The translations under genes were made by a program, and so were the position numbers. From positions 1 to 64,000 of the forward strand of contig JAJFLU010000053.1 of NCBI GenBank assembly GCA_021772515.1: a stretch of DNA of 64,000 nt, read 5' to 3'. Below are positions 1 through 10,511 of the stretch, one piece after another (position 1 is the stretch's first letter; each line of letters opens with the position of its first letter). The notes below the pieces were generated by a model. That model was not told the origin of the DNA, made no database searches, and saw only the letters and a list, made by a program, of their open reading frames with translations. The stretch is from Opitutales bacterium (GTDB taxonomy: Bacteria > Verrucomicrobiota > Verrucomicrobiia > Opitutales > UBA2987).

Positions 1-96
1 GACCTAACCAACAGCAATCCCAACGACCCCGAAACCAACCACACCCTAGAATACGTCTTCGGAGTAACAGAAATCAACATCCTGGCAAAACCGTAA
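1..96 (+). CDS. 3' end of a CDS running in from the left edge (C-terminal DLTNSNPNDPETNHTLEYVFGVTEINILAKP*)
   Basis: Frame 1 is open from base 1 to TAA at 94-96; too short to assign a family. Confidence 0.5.
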   Translation, partial: DLTNSNPNDPETNHTLEYVFGVTEINILAKP

Positions 97-115
97 CGAG
101 TAAAGACACAAAATG

Positions 116-165
116 CTCCCTGAATGATCCTTTAAGGTTACCCTGACTTATTTCAGGGAGTTTTG
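116..165 (+). terminator. Possible Rho-independent terminator
   Basis: CTCCCTGAA (116-124) pairs with TTCAGGGAG (152-160), followed by TTTTG; a competing shorter hairpin CCCTGA-cttatt-TCAGGG sits at 141-158; just after the stop at 96. Confidence 0.4.
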
Positions 166-230
166 CATTCTTGGTTGAAACATTTGTCCAGCCACTCAAT
201 TCTGGGACCTATCTCGCATTCCACGCGTTG

Positions 231-1208
231 ATGGAAACTTTTATGGCAGGGGCCGGAATCAGATTGGATATTCTCATCATCAAACCATCCTCCTTCGGGG
301 ATATAATTCATGGCTTGCAGGCGGCCCAATCGATCCGCAGACAACTGCCCGGCTGCCGGATATCGTGGGTGGTAAGGGAGATATTTTATCCGTTGGTGCG
401 AAGCTGTGAGGCGGTTGACGAGTGTTTCATATTCAATCGGCACCGTTGGTTGACGGGATTTGGCAAGCTGCTGTGGGAGGTTCGTAGGGAGCCATTCGAT
501 GTGGTTCTCGATATGCAGGGGTTGGCCCGTTCGGGGTTGATCGCCCTTGCGGCCCGAGCGGATAGAAAGATCGGGCGTTTCGATGCGCGGGAGTTGTCGG
601 CTTTGGCCTGTCGGGAAAGGATTGAGTTGCCCGCCGGAGGGAAGGGTTCCCACGCGGTTGAAATTCTTTTCCAGTTTCTCCCCGCCATTGGTTGTGAGCC
701 GATGATCCACGGACCGCTGGAGTTTCGCCATCCGGTGATCCGATGTTTCGACCCGGAACTGCTGGAAGGCGGCCCGTTGGTGATTTTTCCCGACAGTCGC
801 CGCCCGGAAAAACAATGGCCGTATTTTGATGGACTGGTGGTGGCTCTTTTGGAGGAATTTCCCGATACGCCGATTGTTTTAGCCGGTTCGAGCGAGATTT
901 CCGGAAATTTCGCTCCTTCCCGCGATGGGCGATTGAGGAATCTGATTGGTCTCACCGCCATCGACGAGTTGATTCCGGTTGTCTCCAAAGCCCGCTTGGT
1001 CATCGCCAACGACAGCGGCCCCATGCACCTTGCGGCGGCCATCGGAACGCCCGTGCTCGCGCTCTTCGGCCCCACCGATCCTGAACGCTACGGCCCTTTT
1101 CCGCTCATCAAGGTTACCAACCAGGTTTTATCAGCCCCCGATGGTGATCTCGCCAAACTTGAAATCGAAACGGTTTTGGACGAAATTGAAAGCATTTTGA
1201 ATCCCTGA
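231..1208 (+). CDS. Glycosyltransferase family 9 / heptosyltransferase-like protein
   Basis: LDILIIKPSSFGDIIHGLQAAQSIR N-terminus and VIANDSGPMHLAAAIGTPVLALFGPTDPERYGP are typical of GT9 heptosyltransferases; start uncertain (231 or 243). Confidence 0.88.
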   Translation: METFMAGAGIRLDILIIKPSSFGDIIHGLQAAQSIRRQLPGCRISWVVREIFYPLVRSCEAVDECFIFNRHRWLTGFGKLLWEVRREPFDVVLDMQGLARSGLIALAARADRKIGRFDARELSALACRERIELPAGGKGSHAVEILFQFLPAIGCEPMIHGPLEFRHPVIRCFDPELLEGGPLVIFPDSRRPEKQWPYFDGLVVALLEEFPDTPIVLAGSSEISGNFAPSRDGRLRNLIGLTAIDELIPVVSKARLVIANDSGPMHLAAAIGTPVLALFGPTDPERYGPFPLIKVTNQVLSAPDGDLAKLEIETVLDEIESILNP

Positions 1209-1260
1209 TGATAAGGATTGATTTTTTAACTATAAACGACCAAAACACCCTCCTTTTGCC

Positions 1261-2523
1261 ATGATTGACCTGAAATTATTGAGAGAGAATCCCGAGTTGG
1301 TGCGCGAGGCGGTGCGGGACAAAAAATTCACCTGTGACCTTGATGCCATTTTCGATTTGGATGTGAACAGGCGCGATATTTTTACCCGCACTCAGGAAGC
1401 GCGCTCGCGGCAGAAAGCGGCCAACGCGGAGGTTGCCGGGCTACCCAAGGGCAGCCCCGAGTTTCTCGAAAAAATCAAGCGGATGAAGGAGCTTTCGCAG
1501 GAGGTCAAGGAGCTACAGAAACAGCAGCAGGAGGTGGACGCGGAGTGGAACCGGTTAATGCTGACCGTTCCCAATATTCCCCACGAATCCGTCCCCGTGG
1601 GCAAAGATGAGGATGATAACCAGCAAGTTAGTGCTTGGGGTGATCCTCAGACGGTGTCCGCCGATGCCCAACCGCATTACGATTTACCGGTGTTTAAGAA
1701 ATTCGTCGATCTCGCGGGAGGCGTCAAAGTGACCGGCGCTGGCTTCCCTTTTATCGTGGGTCCGATGGCTCGACTGGTGCGGACGCTCCTCCGGTTCTTT
1801 CTTGATGAGGCGGCCGCAGCAGGGTATGTGGAAGTGATGCCGCCGCTGCTGGTCAATGCAGCCAGCGCCACGGCGACAGGGCAGCTTCCCGACAAAGAAG
1901 CGCAAATGTACGAAGTCCCGCAGGATGGACTCTACCTTATCCCGACCGCCGAAGTGCCTCTGACTAACCTCTACCGCGACACCATTTTCGAGACCGGCGA
2001 ACTTCCTTTGCGCCATGTAGCCTACACGCCTTGCTTTCGGCGTGAAGCAGGGAGTTACGGTAAGGACGTGCGGGGTCTCAACCGCGTGCATCAATTTGAC
2101 AAGGTCGAGTTGGTCAAATGGGTTTTACCGGAAAACAGTTTCGATGAACTGGAATCCCTCCGCATGGATTCGGAGAACATCCTGCAAAAGTTGAATCTGC
2201 CCTACCGGGTTTTGCTCATGTGCAGCGGGGAAATCGGTTTCCCCCATGCCAAGCAATACGATCTGGAGGTCTGGGCGGGCGGTCAAAAACGTTGGCTGGA
2301 GGTATCCAGTTGCAGTAATTTCACCGATTTTCAGGCTCGCCGGGGAAATATCCGGTATCGTGGGCAAGACGGGCGGCCCCATCCCGTGCACACCCTGAAC
2401 GCCTCCGCCTTGGCCATTCCTCGGACCCTTGCCGCCATTCTGGAAAACAATCTGGAGGCTGATGGGCGGATTCGGCTGCCGGAGGTTCTGATTCCCTATT
2501 ACGGAGAGAAGTATCTCACTTGA
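1261..2523 (+). CDS. serS: Seryl-tRNA synthetase
   Basis: MIDLKLLRENPELVREAV N-terminal arm; class II motifs CFRREAGSYGKDVRGLNRVHQFDKVELVKW and LEVSSCSNFTDFQARR. Confidence 0.97.
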   Translation: MIDLKLLRENPELVREAVRDKKFTCDLDAIFDLDVNRRDIFTRTQEARSRQKAANAEVAGLPKGSPEFLEKIKRMKELSQEVKELQKQQQEVDAEWNRLMLTVPNIPHESVPVGKDEDDNQQVSAWGDPQTVSADAQPHYDLPVFKKFVDLAGGVKVTGAGFPFIVGPMARLVRTLLRFFLDEAAAAGYVEVMPPLLVNAASATATGQLPDKEAQMYEVPQDGLYLIPTAEVPLTNLYRDTIFETGELPLRHVAYTPCFRREAGSYGKDVRGLNRVHQFDKVELVKWVLPENSFDELESLRMDSENILQKLNLPYRVLLMCSGEIGFPHAKQYDLEVWAGGQKRWLEVSSCSNFTDFQARRGNIRYRGQDGRPHPVHTLNASALAIPRTLAAILENNLEADGRIRLPEVLIPYYGEKYLT

Positions 2524-2545
2524 AATTGAGATAGGTTAAAAGGAA

Positions 2546-3994
2546 ATGAGAACAAAGGACTGGCCAGCGCTCGCAGAGGCCTTGGGCAAGGCAATTCCGC
2601 CGAAGCGATTGCACCGTGCGGTCGTTTCCTGGATCGAGCTGGAAGGGGGGGCAACCCCGTGGGCGCTCGCCTGTTCGGGGGGCGCCGATTCTCTCTGCAT
2701 GATTTTGCTGCTCTATGCCCATTATTCCGATTTTCGGGGGCGGATGCACCTGCTCCATTTTAATCACCTATTGCGGGGCGCGGATTCGAACGAGGACGAG
2801 GCTTTTGTTCAATCCCTCGCCGAGGGACTTGGGATAAAATACTCCTGCGGCAAATGGGAAAGTTTTGGGGAAAAGACATCAGGCGCTGGACCGGCCCGTC
2901 AGGCCCGGTTTCATTTTTTCGATGAGTCGATGCAGCAAATTGAATCAAAAGCTCTTTTTCTCGGTCACCAACTGGAAGATATCGCTGAAACGATGCTCCT
3001 TCGGGTCGGGCGGGGGAGCGGATCTGGTGGATTGGCAGCCCCTCGTCCCGTGCATACCTTCCGCAGCGGGAAAGTCCATCTGCGTCCGCTTTTAGAATTG
3101 CGAAAAGAGGAAATCACCGGGGCTTTGGCTGCTGCCGAAATTCCCTGGCGGGAAGATGATTCCAACCGAAGCGAAAAATACACCCGTAATCGCATGCGCC
3201 ACGGTGTTCTGCCAGCTTGGAGACGGGCCTCCCCCCAGGATGTGTTTCAGGGAGCCGCCCGCACGCGGGCGTTGGCGGAAGAGGACGAAGAAGCCCTCGA
3301 AAATTGGCTCGATGCCCTTTTACCCGAAGTTCTATTGGAAAAACCTCTCGATTTCTCCTCTCTGGCGGGAAAACCTCAAGCTCTTTGGCGGCGGGCGTTT
3401 CACAGGTTTTTGGTGGTGAATTGCCTGGAAAATATCCTTTCGAGCGATGAGGTTGACCGTTGGGTAACAGCGATGCGGGAAAATCGAACCCAAAAAGGCA
3501 GCGTGGGAAAAACTGCCTTTATTGAATACAAGGATGGCCGACTATTATTGATCGAGGAAGAATGCGAACCCGATTGGCTGGAAATTAGAGCGCCCATCGG
3601 GGCCACGGTGTATTGGCCGGATTCAAGTTCCTTAATCATAAACACAATGACTCTTTCCACAAACCAGCGCGCCTCGATTCTCGCCGGAGAGGTGGAGGAG
3701 CAGCGCGAAGCAATTCTGGAGGTGGGAGAGGAGTCGAGCCCCTTTCTGCGGATTCGCCGCTGGGCCACTGGTGACCGCTACTGGGCATTGGGCGCACCGG
3801 GTTCGAGGAAATTGCAGGATATTTTTACCGATCGAAAAATTCCGGCGGTGGAACGAAAAAGATTGCCCGTTGTCTGCACCGATGACGGTAAAATTTTATG
3901 GGCGCCCGGGCTTCCACCCGCCGATGGCCACAAAATCAGTGAAAACACCGCCGTCGCTCTAAGATTGACTTATTTACCGCCCTCAGCAACTTGA
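2546..3994 (+). CDS. tilS: tRNA(Ile)-lysidine synthetase
   Basis: PP-loop ACSGGADSLCM, HFNHLLRGADSNEDEAFVQ, HQLEDIAETMLLRVGRGSG and a C-terminal TilS-type domain. Confidence 0.93.
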   Translation: MRTKDWPALAEALGKAIPPKRLHRAVVSWIELEGGATPWALACSGGADSLCMILLLYAHYSDFRGRMHLLHFNHLLRGADSNEDEAFVQSLAEGLGIKYSCGKWESFGEKTSGAGPARQARFHFFDESMQQIESKALFLGHQLEDIAETMLLRVGRGSGSGGLAAPRPVHTFRSGKVHLRPLLELRKEEITGALAAAEIPWREDDSNRSEKYTRNRMRHGVLPAWRRASPQDVFQGAARTRALAEEDEEALENWLDALLPEVLLEKPLDFSSLAGKPQALWRRAFHRFLVVNCLENILSSDEVDRWVTAMRENRTQKGSVGKTAFIEYKDGRLLLIEEECEPDWLEIRAPIGATVYWPDSSSLIINTMTLSTNQRASILAGEVEEQREAILEVGEESSPFLRIRRWATGDRYWALGAPGSRKLQDIFTDRKIPAVERKRLPVVCTDDGKILWAPGLPPADGHKISENTAVALRLTYLPPSAT

Positions 3995-4024
3995 GGGGTG
4001 CAAATTTAGAATTCAAATTCAGGA

Positions 4025-6031
4025 ATGTCAGACAAGAAAAATTTATCACCCGGCTCCACACCGCCGACGAATTCACCGACGGATCGCTATAAACCGATTC
4101 TGATTTGGCTTGTACTGATCGCCGCATTGTCGAGTCTGTGGTATTTTGGCAATACCCAGAAGCTGCCCGCGAATGACTGGACAATCAAGGATGTGCTGAA
4201 AGCCTCGGAGGATGGGAGAATCAAGAAAGGCACCATAAAGTCTGACCTCAGGGGTGGGCAGCAATGGACTGAAATCTCTGTGATCTTGAAGGACTCCACC
4301 GTAGAGAAGGAAGAGAGATATATTGCCCGTGGGAGGTTGACGGACGAAAATTTGCAGCGTTTGCAGGAAACCGGATTATTTAAGGAAGTCCCGGCCAGTA
4401 CGCTGATGACGGAAATCCTGGTCTCTCTGTTGCCCTTCGTCATTATTATAGGGGTGCTCTATTTTCTGTTTACCCGTCAATTACGGATGGCGGGTCGAGG
4501 GGCCATGAGTTTTGGTAAAAGTCGGGCCAAAATGCTTACCCGCGAGCGAGAAAAAGTAAGCTTTAAAGACGTAGCCGGTTGCGAGGAGGCGAAGCAAGAA
4601 GTGCAGGAGATCGTCGAATTCCTCAAGGATCCCAAGAAATTTCAAAAAATCGGTGGGCGCATTCCCAAAGGCGTTTTGCTGGTAGGCGCTCCCGGTACCG
4701 GTAAAACGTTGGTGGCCCGAGCAGTGGCCGGTGAGGCCGATGTGCCATTCTTCAGCATCAGCGGCTCCGATTTTGTGGAAATGTTCGTGGGTGTGGGCGC
4801 TGCCCGGGTGCGCGACATGTTCGAGCAGGGCCGCAAAAACGCACCCTGCATTGTTTTTATCGATGAAATCGACGCCGTCGGGCGCCAGCGGGGCGCCGGA
4901 CTCGGCGGCGGTAATGACGAACGCGAACAGACCCTCAATTCCCTGTTGGTGGAAATGGACGGATTCGACTCACACGAAGGCGTCATCATCATCGCGGCCA
5001 CCAACCGTCCGGATGTGCTCGACAATGCGTTATTGCGCCCCGGTCGATTCGACAGGCAGATCATGATTGACCTGCCCGACCTCATTGGCCGCGAGGCAAT
5101 CCTCAAGGTTCATGCCAAAAAGATTCAGATTTCAGCCGAGGTCGATTTCAATATCGTGGCCCGCAACACTCCCGGTTCCTCCGGTGCGGATCTCGCCAAT
5201 CTTCTAAACGAAGCAGCCCTTTTGGCGGCCCGTTACGGCAAGAGGGAGGTCGATATGAACGATCTGGACGAGGCTCGCGAAAAAATTCTCTATGGTCGCG
5301 AACGCAGGCGATTGATGGACGATGAGGACAAAAAAATCACCGCCTACCACGAGGCGGGCCACGCCCTTGTTCAGGCGATTGTCGACGACGGGCATTTGCC
5401 GATTCACAAAGTCACCATTATCCCACGGGGGCAGAGTCTGGGCAGCACCATGTTTATGCCCAAAAAGGATATCCTCAACCATGCCCGTAAACGCCTGGTC
5501 AACCAGATTTGCTGCGCAATGGGAGGCCGAGTGGCCGAGGAAATTATTTTTGACGACATCACGAGCGGAGCTGCGGGGGATATCCGCATGGCGACCAAGC
5601 TCGCCCGCCATATGGTCTGTGATTGGGGGATGAGCGATTTGGGACCGGTCGCCTTCGGAGAAAATCAGGATCACATTTTTTTGGGTAAGGAAATCGCCCG
5701 TAACCAAAATTACAGTGAAAAGACCGCCGTGGAAATCGATAACGCCATCAGGGCAATGATTGACGGGCAGCACGAGAGGGCTCTCACCATTGTGAAAGAA
5801 CGACGCGAAGCCCTCGATACGATCGCCGAGGCATTGCTCGATTACGAAACGATCGAGGGAAAACATGTGCACGAAATCCTCGAACACGGAAAAATCCAAT
5901 CGCCCGTGATCAACAACCTTCCAGGCCTGCCCGAAGAAGAACCCGCGGCCAAAGAACCAGCCAAAACCGAGAAGAAGGTCCAGGAGGAGGAAATCGGCCC
6001 CGGCGCCGAGCCAGCCGGAATGCCGGCCTAG
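4025..6031 (+). CDS. ftsH: ATP-dependent zinc metalloprotease FtsH
   Basis: Walker [12 protein letters not shown] region [21 protein letters not shown], zinc site HEAGHA, two N-terminal TM segments. Confidence 0.98.
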   Translation: MSDKKNLSPGSTPPTNSPTDRYKPILIWLVLIAALSSLWYFGNTQKLPANDWTIKDVLKASEDGRIKKGTIKSDLRGGQQWTEISVILKDSTVEKEERYIARGRLTDENLQRLQETGLFKEVPASTLMTEILVSLLPFVIIIGVLYFLFTRQLRMAGRGAMSFGKSRAKMLTREREKVSFKDVAGCEEAKQEVQEIVEFLKDPKKFQKIGGRIPKGVLLVGAPGTGKTLVARAVAGEADVPFFSISGSDFVEMFVGVGAARVRDMFEQGRKNAPCIVFIDEIDAVGRQRGAGLGGGNDEREQTLNSLLVEMDGFDSHEGVIIIAATNRPDVLDNALLRPGRFDRQIMIDLPDLIGREAILKVHAKKIQISAEVDFNIVARNTPGSSGADLANLLNEAALLAARYGKREVDMNDLDEAREKILYGRERRRLMDDEDKKITAYHEAGHALVQAIVDDGHLPIHKVTIIPRGQSLGSTMFMPKKDILNHARKRLVNQICCAMGGRVAEEIIFDDITSGAAGDIRMATKLARHMVCDWGMSDLGPVAFGENQDHIFLGKEIARNQNYSEKTAVEIDNAIRAMIDGQHERALTIVKERREALDTIAEALLDYETIEGKHVHEILEHGKIQSPVINNLPGLPEEEPAAKEPAKTEKKVQEEEIGPGAEPAGMPA

Positions 6032-6057
6032 GGAAGGGAAAGCCAGGAATCTTCCGC

Positions 6058-6843
6058 TTAGGTTTTTCTGGTGTCCTCCAATGGCAGCCATTGGAGGACG
6101 CGCTGAATCATTTGATCCCAGTAATCCCAGTCGTGATCGCCATCGGTTTCGTCGTAGATGATGTCGAGTCCAAGGCTTTGAGCTTTATTATGAAAGGTCC
6201 GGCTGTCCTCGATTAGATCATCTTCGGTCCCGCAGCATTGGTAGAGCGCTGGCAATTTTTCGCCCGATTGGGCTGCCTTTTCGGCCAATGCCATGAGATC
6301 CTGCTCTGCGCTTGGAATGTTTTCAATAGGTCCGAAAATATTGTATCTTTCCTCGTAGTTTATTCGAGATTCATCATCGTCATCGCGATGGCTGGCCAAA
6401 TCGAGCACCCCGGAAAGGCTGGCCGCGGCGGCGTATTTTTGTGGTTCGCTCAATGCGAGGAGGAAGGCGCCGTAGCCACCCATTGAAAGACCGGCCACAA
6501 AGTTATCCTTTCGCTTCTCCGAAAGGGGAAACATGGAGCGTGCGATTCGCGGCAATTCCTCGCGCATAAAAGTCCCGTATTGAGGCCCCTGGTGCATATC
6601 GAGATAGAAGCTGCGATTGACTGAGGGCATGACAACGGCCAAATTCAGCGGTTCGGCATAGCGTTCGATAGATGTCCGCCGCATCCAGTCAGTATGGTTG
6701 TCACTCAACCCATGCAGCAGCCAAAGCACCGGCCATTCCTTTTTCCGCCCGTTGATTTTCTCGCTGCGCTGAGGCAGGATGACATTCATTGAGCATTTCA
6801 GCCCAAGGACGGAGGAATAAAAATCACATTGCAAAAAAGCCAT
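6058..6843 (-). CDS. Esterase-family alpha/beta hydrolase (EstA / S-formylglutathione hydrolase-like)
   Basis: MAFLQCDFYSSVLGLKCSMNVILPQ, LLHGLSDNHTDW, nucleophile elbow GLSMGGYGAF; start trimmed to the internal Met. Confidence 0.85.
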   Translation of the reverse strand: MAFLQCDFYSSVLGLKCSMNVILPQRSEKINGRKKEWPVLWLLHGLSDNHTDWMRRTSIERYAEPLNLAVVMPSVNRSFYLDMHQGPQYGTFMREELPRIARSMFPLSEKRKDNFVAGLSMGGYGAFLLALSEPQKYAAAASLSGVLDLASHRDDDDESRINYEERYNIFGPIENIPSAEQDLMALAEKAAQSGEKLPALYQCCGTEDDLIEDSRTFHNKAQSLGLDIIYDETDGDHDWDYWDQMIQRVLQWLPLEDTRKT

Positions 6844-7334
6844 TTCCTGGGCAGCCGAAGCCTCGGTCGGCTTTTCCGGCTCAAAAGGGTATAGGTAGAA
6901 AGGTGAGGGCTGTGGCGGAAAGAGTCGAGCCCCCTCGCGGAGGCAGCTTGGGTTACTCTTCCGGTTTTGTTTTTTCCAGGCCGATGACGCTGTCACCTTC
7001 CTTCCAGTGACTTCTCTTTTTTAATATCATCACGCGCTCGAAACGTTTGAGGACGTTGCGTTTTTTTCTGGATGCGGCGCCACCGGCTTTGAAACTGTTG
7101 TGTTGGGACATTTTTGGAAAACTCGTTGCAAAATTTTTTAAAGGCGATGGGTTTAAGCTTACTCGGAGCGAAGATCAAACACTTTTTTTACTGTTTTCGC
7201 TGTATGGGTCAAAAAATGGCAGGCATTCATTTATTGAAAAAACCAGTTGATTACTGGCAGATAAGTCCCCATTTTATCTGGTTTTCCTAATTCTAGCATT
7301 CAAAATTCAATTAATTTCAATCCGGAGGTTTCTT

Positions 7335-7550
7335 TTGAGAGACGATTATCTGCAGCAGGCTCAAACTATCATTCCAGACCCGAATATTTTAATCAACGTG
7401 GTCTCCCGCAGGGTGAAGCAGCTCAAATACGGCCAGAAACCACTGGTTGAATCACTCGAGCGCTTAAACCCGGAGGATGTCGCTTTGCGTGAAATTATCG
7501 AGGGCAAGATCGATTATCAGCTATACGATCCTCCCGAGAACGAAAATTAG
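7335..7550 (+). CDS. rpoZ: DNA-directed RNA polymerase subunit omega
   Basis: INVVSRRVKQLKYGQKPLVESLERLNPEDVALREIIEGKI; TTG start preceded by GGAGG at 7324-7328. Confidence 0.8.
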   Translation: MRDDYLQQAQTIIPDPNILINVVSRRVKQLKYGQKPLVESLERLNPEDVALREIIEGKIDYQLYDPPENEN

Positions 7551-7646
7551 CCTCATCTGAGCGGCTGCTTAACCGCAAATTTTTATTCAACCGGCGGCTA
7601 CATCAATACTGGGGTGTAGTCCCATTTTTTTGGCTCTACTTTCACC

Positions 7647-8120
7647 GTGAGCGGCGTAAATAAAACCTCGGATCGATACAAGGAGATCCGCAACCGGAAG
7701 GTCCGCCATAAGTTTTTTGTCGGTCAAGCCTACGAAGCTGGCATTATTCTCACCGGGACCGAGGTAAAATCAATCCGCTCCGGCAAGGCTCAAATCGGCG
7801 ATGCCTTCGTCCGCGTCGAATCGGGGAAAGTCACCCTTTATCACGCCCATATCCCCGAGTATATCTTTGGTAACGCCAACAACCACGCGCCGTATCGCCC
7901 CCGGCAGTTGCTCCTCCACAAAAAGGAAATTCGCGAAATCGAAGTCGCCATGCAAAGCGGCGGGAAGGCCCTCATCCCCACACGCATGTATTTCAAAAAA
8001 GCCCTCATCAAAGTCGAAATCGCCCTTTGCACGGGCAAAAAAATGCACGACAAGCGAGAAGATTTGAAAAAGAAAGATGCCCTCTTGGAAGCCCGCAGAG
8101 CCATGAAAGGGGGATTTTGA
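7647..8120 (+). CDS. smpB: SsrA-binding protein SmpB
   Basis: NRKVRHKFFVGQAYEAGIILTGTEVKSIRSGKAQIGDAFVRVE; C-terminal KKKDALLEARRAMK; GTG start. Confidence 0.96.
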   Translation: MSGVNKTSDRYKEIRNRKVRHKFFVGQAYEAGIILTGTEVKSIRSGKAQIGDAFVRVESGKVTLYHAHIPEYIFGNANNHAPYRPRQLLLHKKEIREIEVAMQSGGKALIPTRMYFKKALIKVEIALCTGKKMHDKREDLKKKDALLEARRAMKGGF

Positions 8121-8308
8121 GATGGGATGCAGGGATGCGAGATGGAAATTGCAGGATACAAGATGCGAGATGGGTTTCGGATGGTTTACGGCTCGGTTAA
8201 TTAATTTAATAGTTGAGATGGTTTGATCCAATCTCTCGTATCCCGAATCTTGAATCTCATATCCTCGCGTCTTATCCTGTATTTCTATAAACGACCAAAT
8301 CCAAATAT

Positions 8309-9235
8309 ATGAATCCCCAATCCGTCATCGTCCAGGTACCAGCCAGCACTTCAAATTGCGGTCCCGGCTACGATGTATTGAGCATCGCCCTCACTCTTTA
8401 CGCCTTTGTGAAAATCACGGTGGACGACATTACAATCAACTCCGGGAAAATTCAACCGGCGACGGAAGATGCGTCCGGCAGCCAATCCCTGGAGTTGGTA
8501 AAAAAGGCGGCGGCGGCTTATGAAGAAAGAGCCGGGATCAGGGTAGGCGGTTTCAGGTATGAAATTTGGGGAGAAGTGCCGGTGGCTCGGGGGCTCGGCT
8601 CGAGCGCAACCTTGTTGGCGGGGATTCTTGCCGGTCTAAACGCCCTTTATGGCGAACCGCTCAGCCGGACGGAGTTGCTCGCCTTATGCGCTAAACTGGA
8701 CGCCGCGCCCGATAACTCGGCGGCCTCTTTTTTGGGAGGTTTCTGTGTTTCGCGGACCGATCCGGAGACCGGAGCCTATCTCGATACCATTCGCTTCGAT
8801 GTTTCCAATAGTCTCTACATGGTGGTGGTATCTCCCGATGTGGAAGTGCTCACATCCATCGCCCGCGAGGCCCTTCCGACCGAGTTTCCTCATCGAGACG
8901 CTGTCAGGAGTCTCAATAGTCTGGCCTATATCGTCTCCATATTTGCAAAAGGTCAGTATGAAAAATTAAGCGCTGCGGTGACTGATTACATTCATCAGCC
9001 CTACAGGGAACGTCTGTTTCCGTTTGTGAGGGAAATAATCGACGCTGGTCGTGCAAAAGGGGCCTACACGGGTTGGCTCAGCGGAAGTGGATCGAGCGTC
9101 CTATGCGTTTCTTCGGCAGAAAATTATCTCAAAGTTGGCAATGCTATGACCGAAGTGCTCCAGGCCAATAATATTCGATCCAGGCTATTTCATTTGAGAA
9201 CCGACAACGAGGGTCTCAAGGTGACTACCGAATAA
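8309..9235 (+). CDS. thrB: Homoserine kinase (GHMP family)
   Basis: VQVPASTSNCGPGYDVLSIAL, GHMP motif PVARGLGSSATLLAGILAGLNAL, C-terminal YTGWLSGSGSSVLC. Confidence 0.88.
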   Translation: MNPQSVIVQVPASTSNCGPGYDVLSIALTLYAFVKITVDDITINSGKIQPATEDASGSQSLELVKKAAAAYEERAGIRVGGFRYEIWGEVPVARGLGSSATLLAGILAGLNALYGEPLSRTELLALCAKLDAAPDNSAASFLGGFCVSRTDPETGAYLDTIRFDVSNSLYMVVVSPDVEVLTSIAREALPTEFPHRDAVRSLNSLAYIVSIFAKGQYEKLSAAVTDYIHQPYRERLFPFVREIIDAGRAKGAYTGWLSGSGSSVLCVSSAENYLKVGNAMTEVLQANNIRSRLFHLRTDNEGLKVTTE

Positions 9236-9255
9236 GCGTCGAACAATTAGGCTCC

Positions 9256-9729
9256 ATGTTTCACATTGTCTTATTTCAACCGCAAATTCCTCAAAACACA
9301 GGAAATATTGGGCGGCTTTGCGCGGTGACACGATCCCGTTTGCACCTTATCCATCCGCTCGGTTTCGAAATCACCGACCGTCACCTCAAACGAAGTGGAA
9401 TGGACTACTGGAAGGCCCTCGATGTCGTCCACCACGAATCGGGAGAAAATTTCCTGAAATCTCCTGAAAAACCGAAACGCCTCTGGCTGTTTACCACAAA
9501 AGCCGAAAAATCCTTCTGGCAGGCAACCTTTGCAGATGGCGATGGCCTCCTCTTCGGCAACGAAACCTCAGGCTGCCCCGATTGGCTTCATGAAGCGGTG
9601 GAACCCGGTCACAGAATAACCATCCCCCACTGCAACCAAAGCCTGCGCTCCCTCAATCTCTCGACCAGCGTCGGCATCGCCACCTACGAAGCCCTGCGGC
9701 AGGTCGAGGTTTTTTCTTCGGATTCATGA
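9256..9729 (+). CDS. trmL: tRNA (cytidine(34)-2'-O)-methyltransferase, SPOUT family
   Basis: FHIVLFQPQIPQNTGNIGRLCAVT, HPLGFEITDRHLKRSGMDYW, LFGNETSGCP, SLNLSTSVGIATYEALRQ. Confidence 0.93.
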   Translation: MFHIVLFQPQIPQNTGNIGRLCAVTRSRLHLIHPLGFEITDRHLKRSGMDYWKALDVVHHESGENFLKSPEKPKRLWLFTTKAEKSFWQATFADGDGLLFGNETSGCPDWLHEAVEPGHRITIPHCNQSLRSLNLSTSVGIATYEALRQVEVFSSDS

Positions 9730-9971
9730 ACTGGATATTTTTCCGAGGATCGAGTTGATTTGGTACGTTTCCTGGAAATTCGTCCAGGTATTGGAGTTGG
9801 TTATGCCCACGATATCGAGGGTATTCGGAAAAGTGTTTGGATGGCGGTTGACAGGGCGTTCGGGCTTGTTTTTTTATGGTGCAAGCTGGATTTTGTTGAT
9901 CCGGCCTCAATTTTTATCGGGACGGAAAATCATTTTAACTTTGGGCATTGCCCAATTTTTACCACAAAACA

Positions 9972-10511
9972 ATGCTGAACGACCTCGCCAAGACCCTCAT
10001 AACTGAAGAGCAAATCAAGGTGCGCGTAAAGGAGTTGGCGGCGGAAATCTCCGCCCATTACGGAAATCAGGAAGTCACCGTAATCTCCATCATCAATGGG
10101 GCCATTCTGTTTACTGCGGACCTTGTTCGCAATATGCCCGGACCGGTCAGGATCGATTGTATCCGCGTTTCGAGCTACGAGGATTCCAGTAGTCCGGTGG
10201 GCAAACCGAAAATAACGAGCACGCTTTCCCTCGATTTGGGCGGGCGGCATGTTTTGCTGGTGGACGACATTTTCGACACCGGGCGAACCATCACCAAAGT
10301 GGTAAGTTATGTGGAAAATATGCATCCCGCCTCGTTGCGGACCTGTGTATTACTGGAGAAAAAGGCCCGCCGAGTGGTTGAATTTTCGGTCGATTGGGTG
10401 GGTTTTCAGATCCCGGATGAATTTGTTATCGGTTATGGGCTCGATTACGCGCAGCGGTATCGCAATCTGCGATGCATCGGTATCCTCAAACCCGAATTGC
10501 AACCGACTTGA
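9972..10511 (+). CDS. hpt: Hypoxanthine phosphoribosyltransferase
   Basis: PRPP motif VLLVDDIFDTGRTI and C-terminal GYGLDYAQRYRNLRCIGIL. Confidence 0.92.
   Translation: MLNDLAKTLITEEQIKVRVKELAAEISAHYGNQEVTVISIINGAILFTADLVRNMPGPVRIDCIRVSSYEDSSSPVGKPKITSTLSLDLGGRHVLLVDDIFDTGRTITKVVSYVENMHPASLRTCVLLEKKARRVVEFSVDWVGFQIPDEFVIGYGLDYAQRYRNLRCIGILKPELQPT

Noticed and set aside
386-1075. 229-aa minus-strand ORF inside the heptosyltransferase gene
   Set aside because: Shadow ORF; the + strand frame has clear GT9 motifs and the antisense product is low-complexity with no recognisable family
5204-6091. 295-aa minus-strand ORF across ftsH
   Set aside because: Antisense shadow of the highly conserved FtsH protease domain
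9755-9978. Two overlapping 72-83 aa ORFs between trmL and hpt
   Set aside because: Overlap each other in different frames, one runs into hpt, and neither has family features
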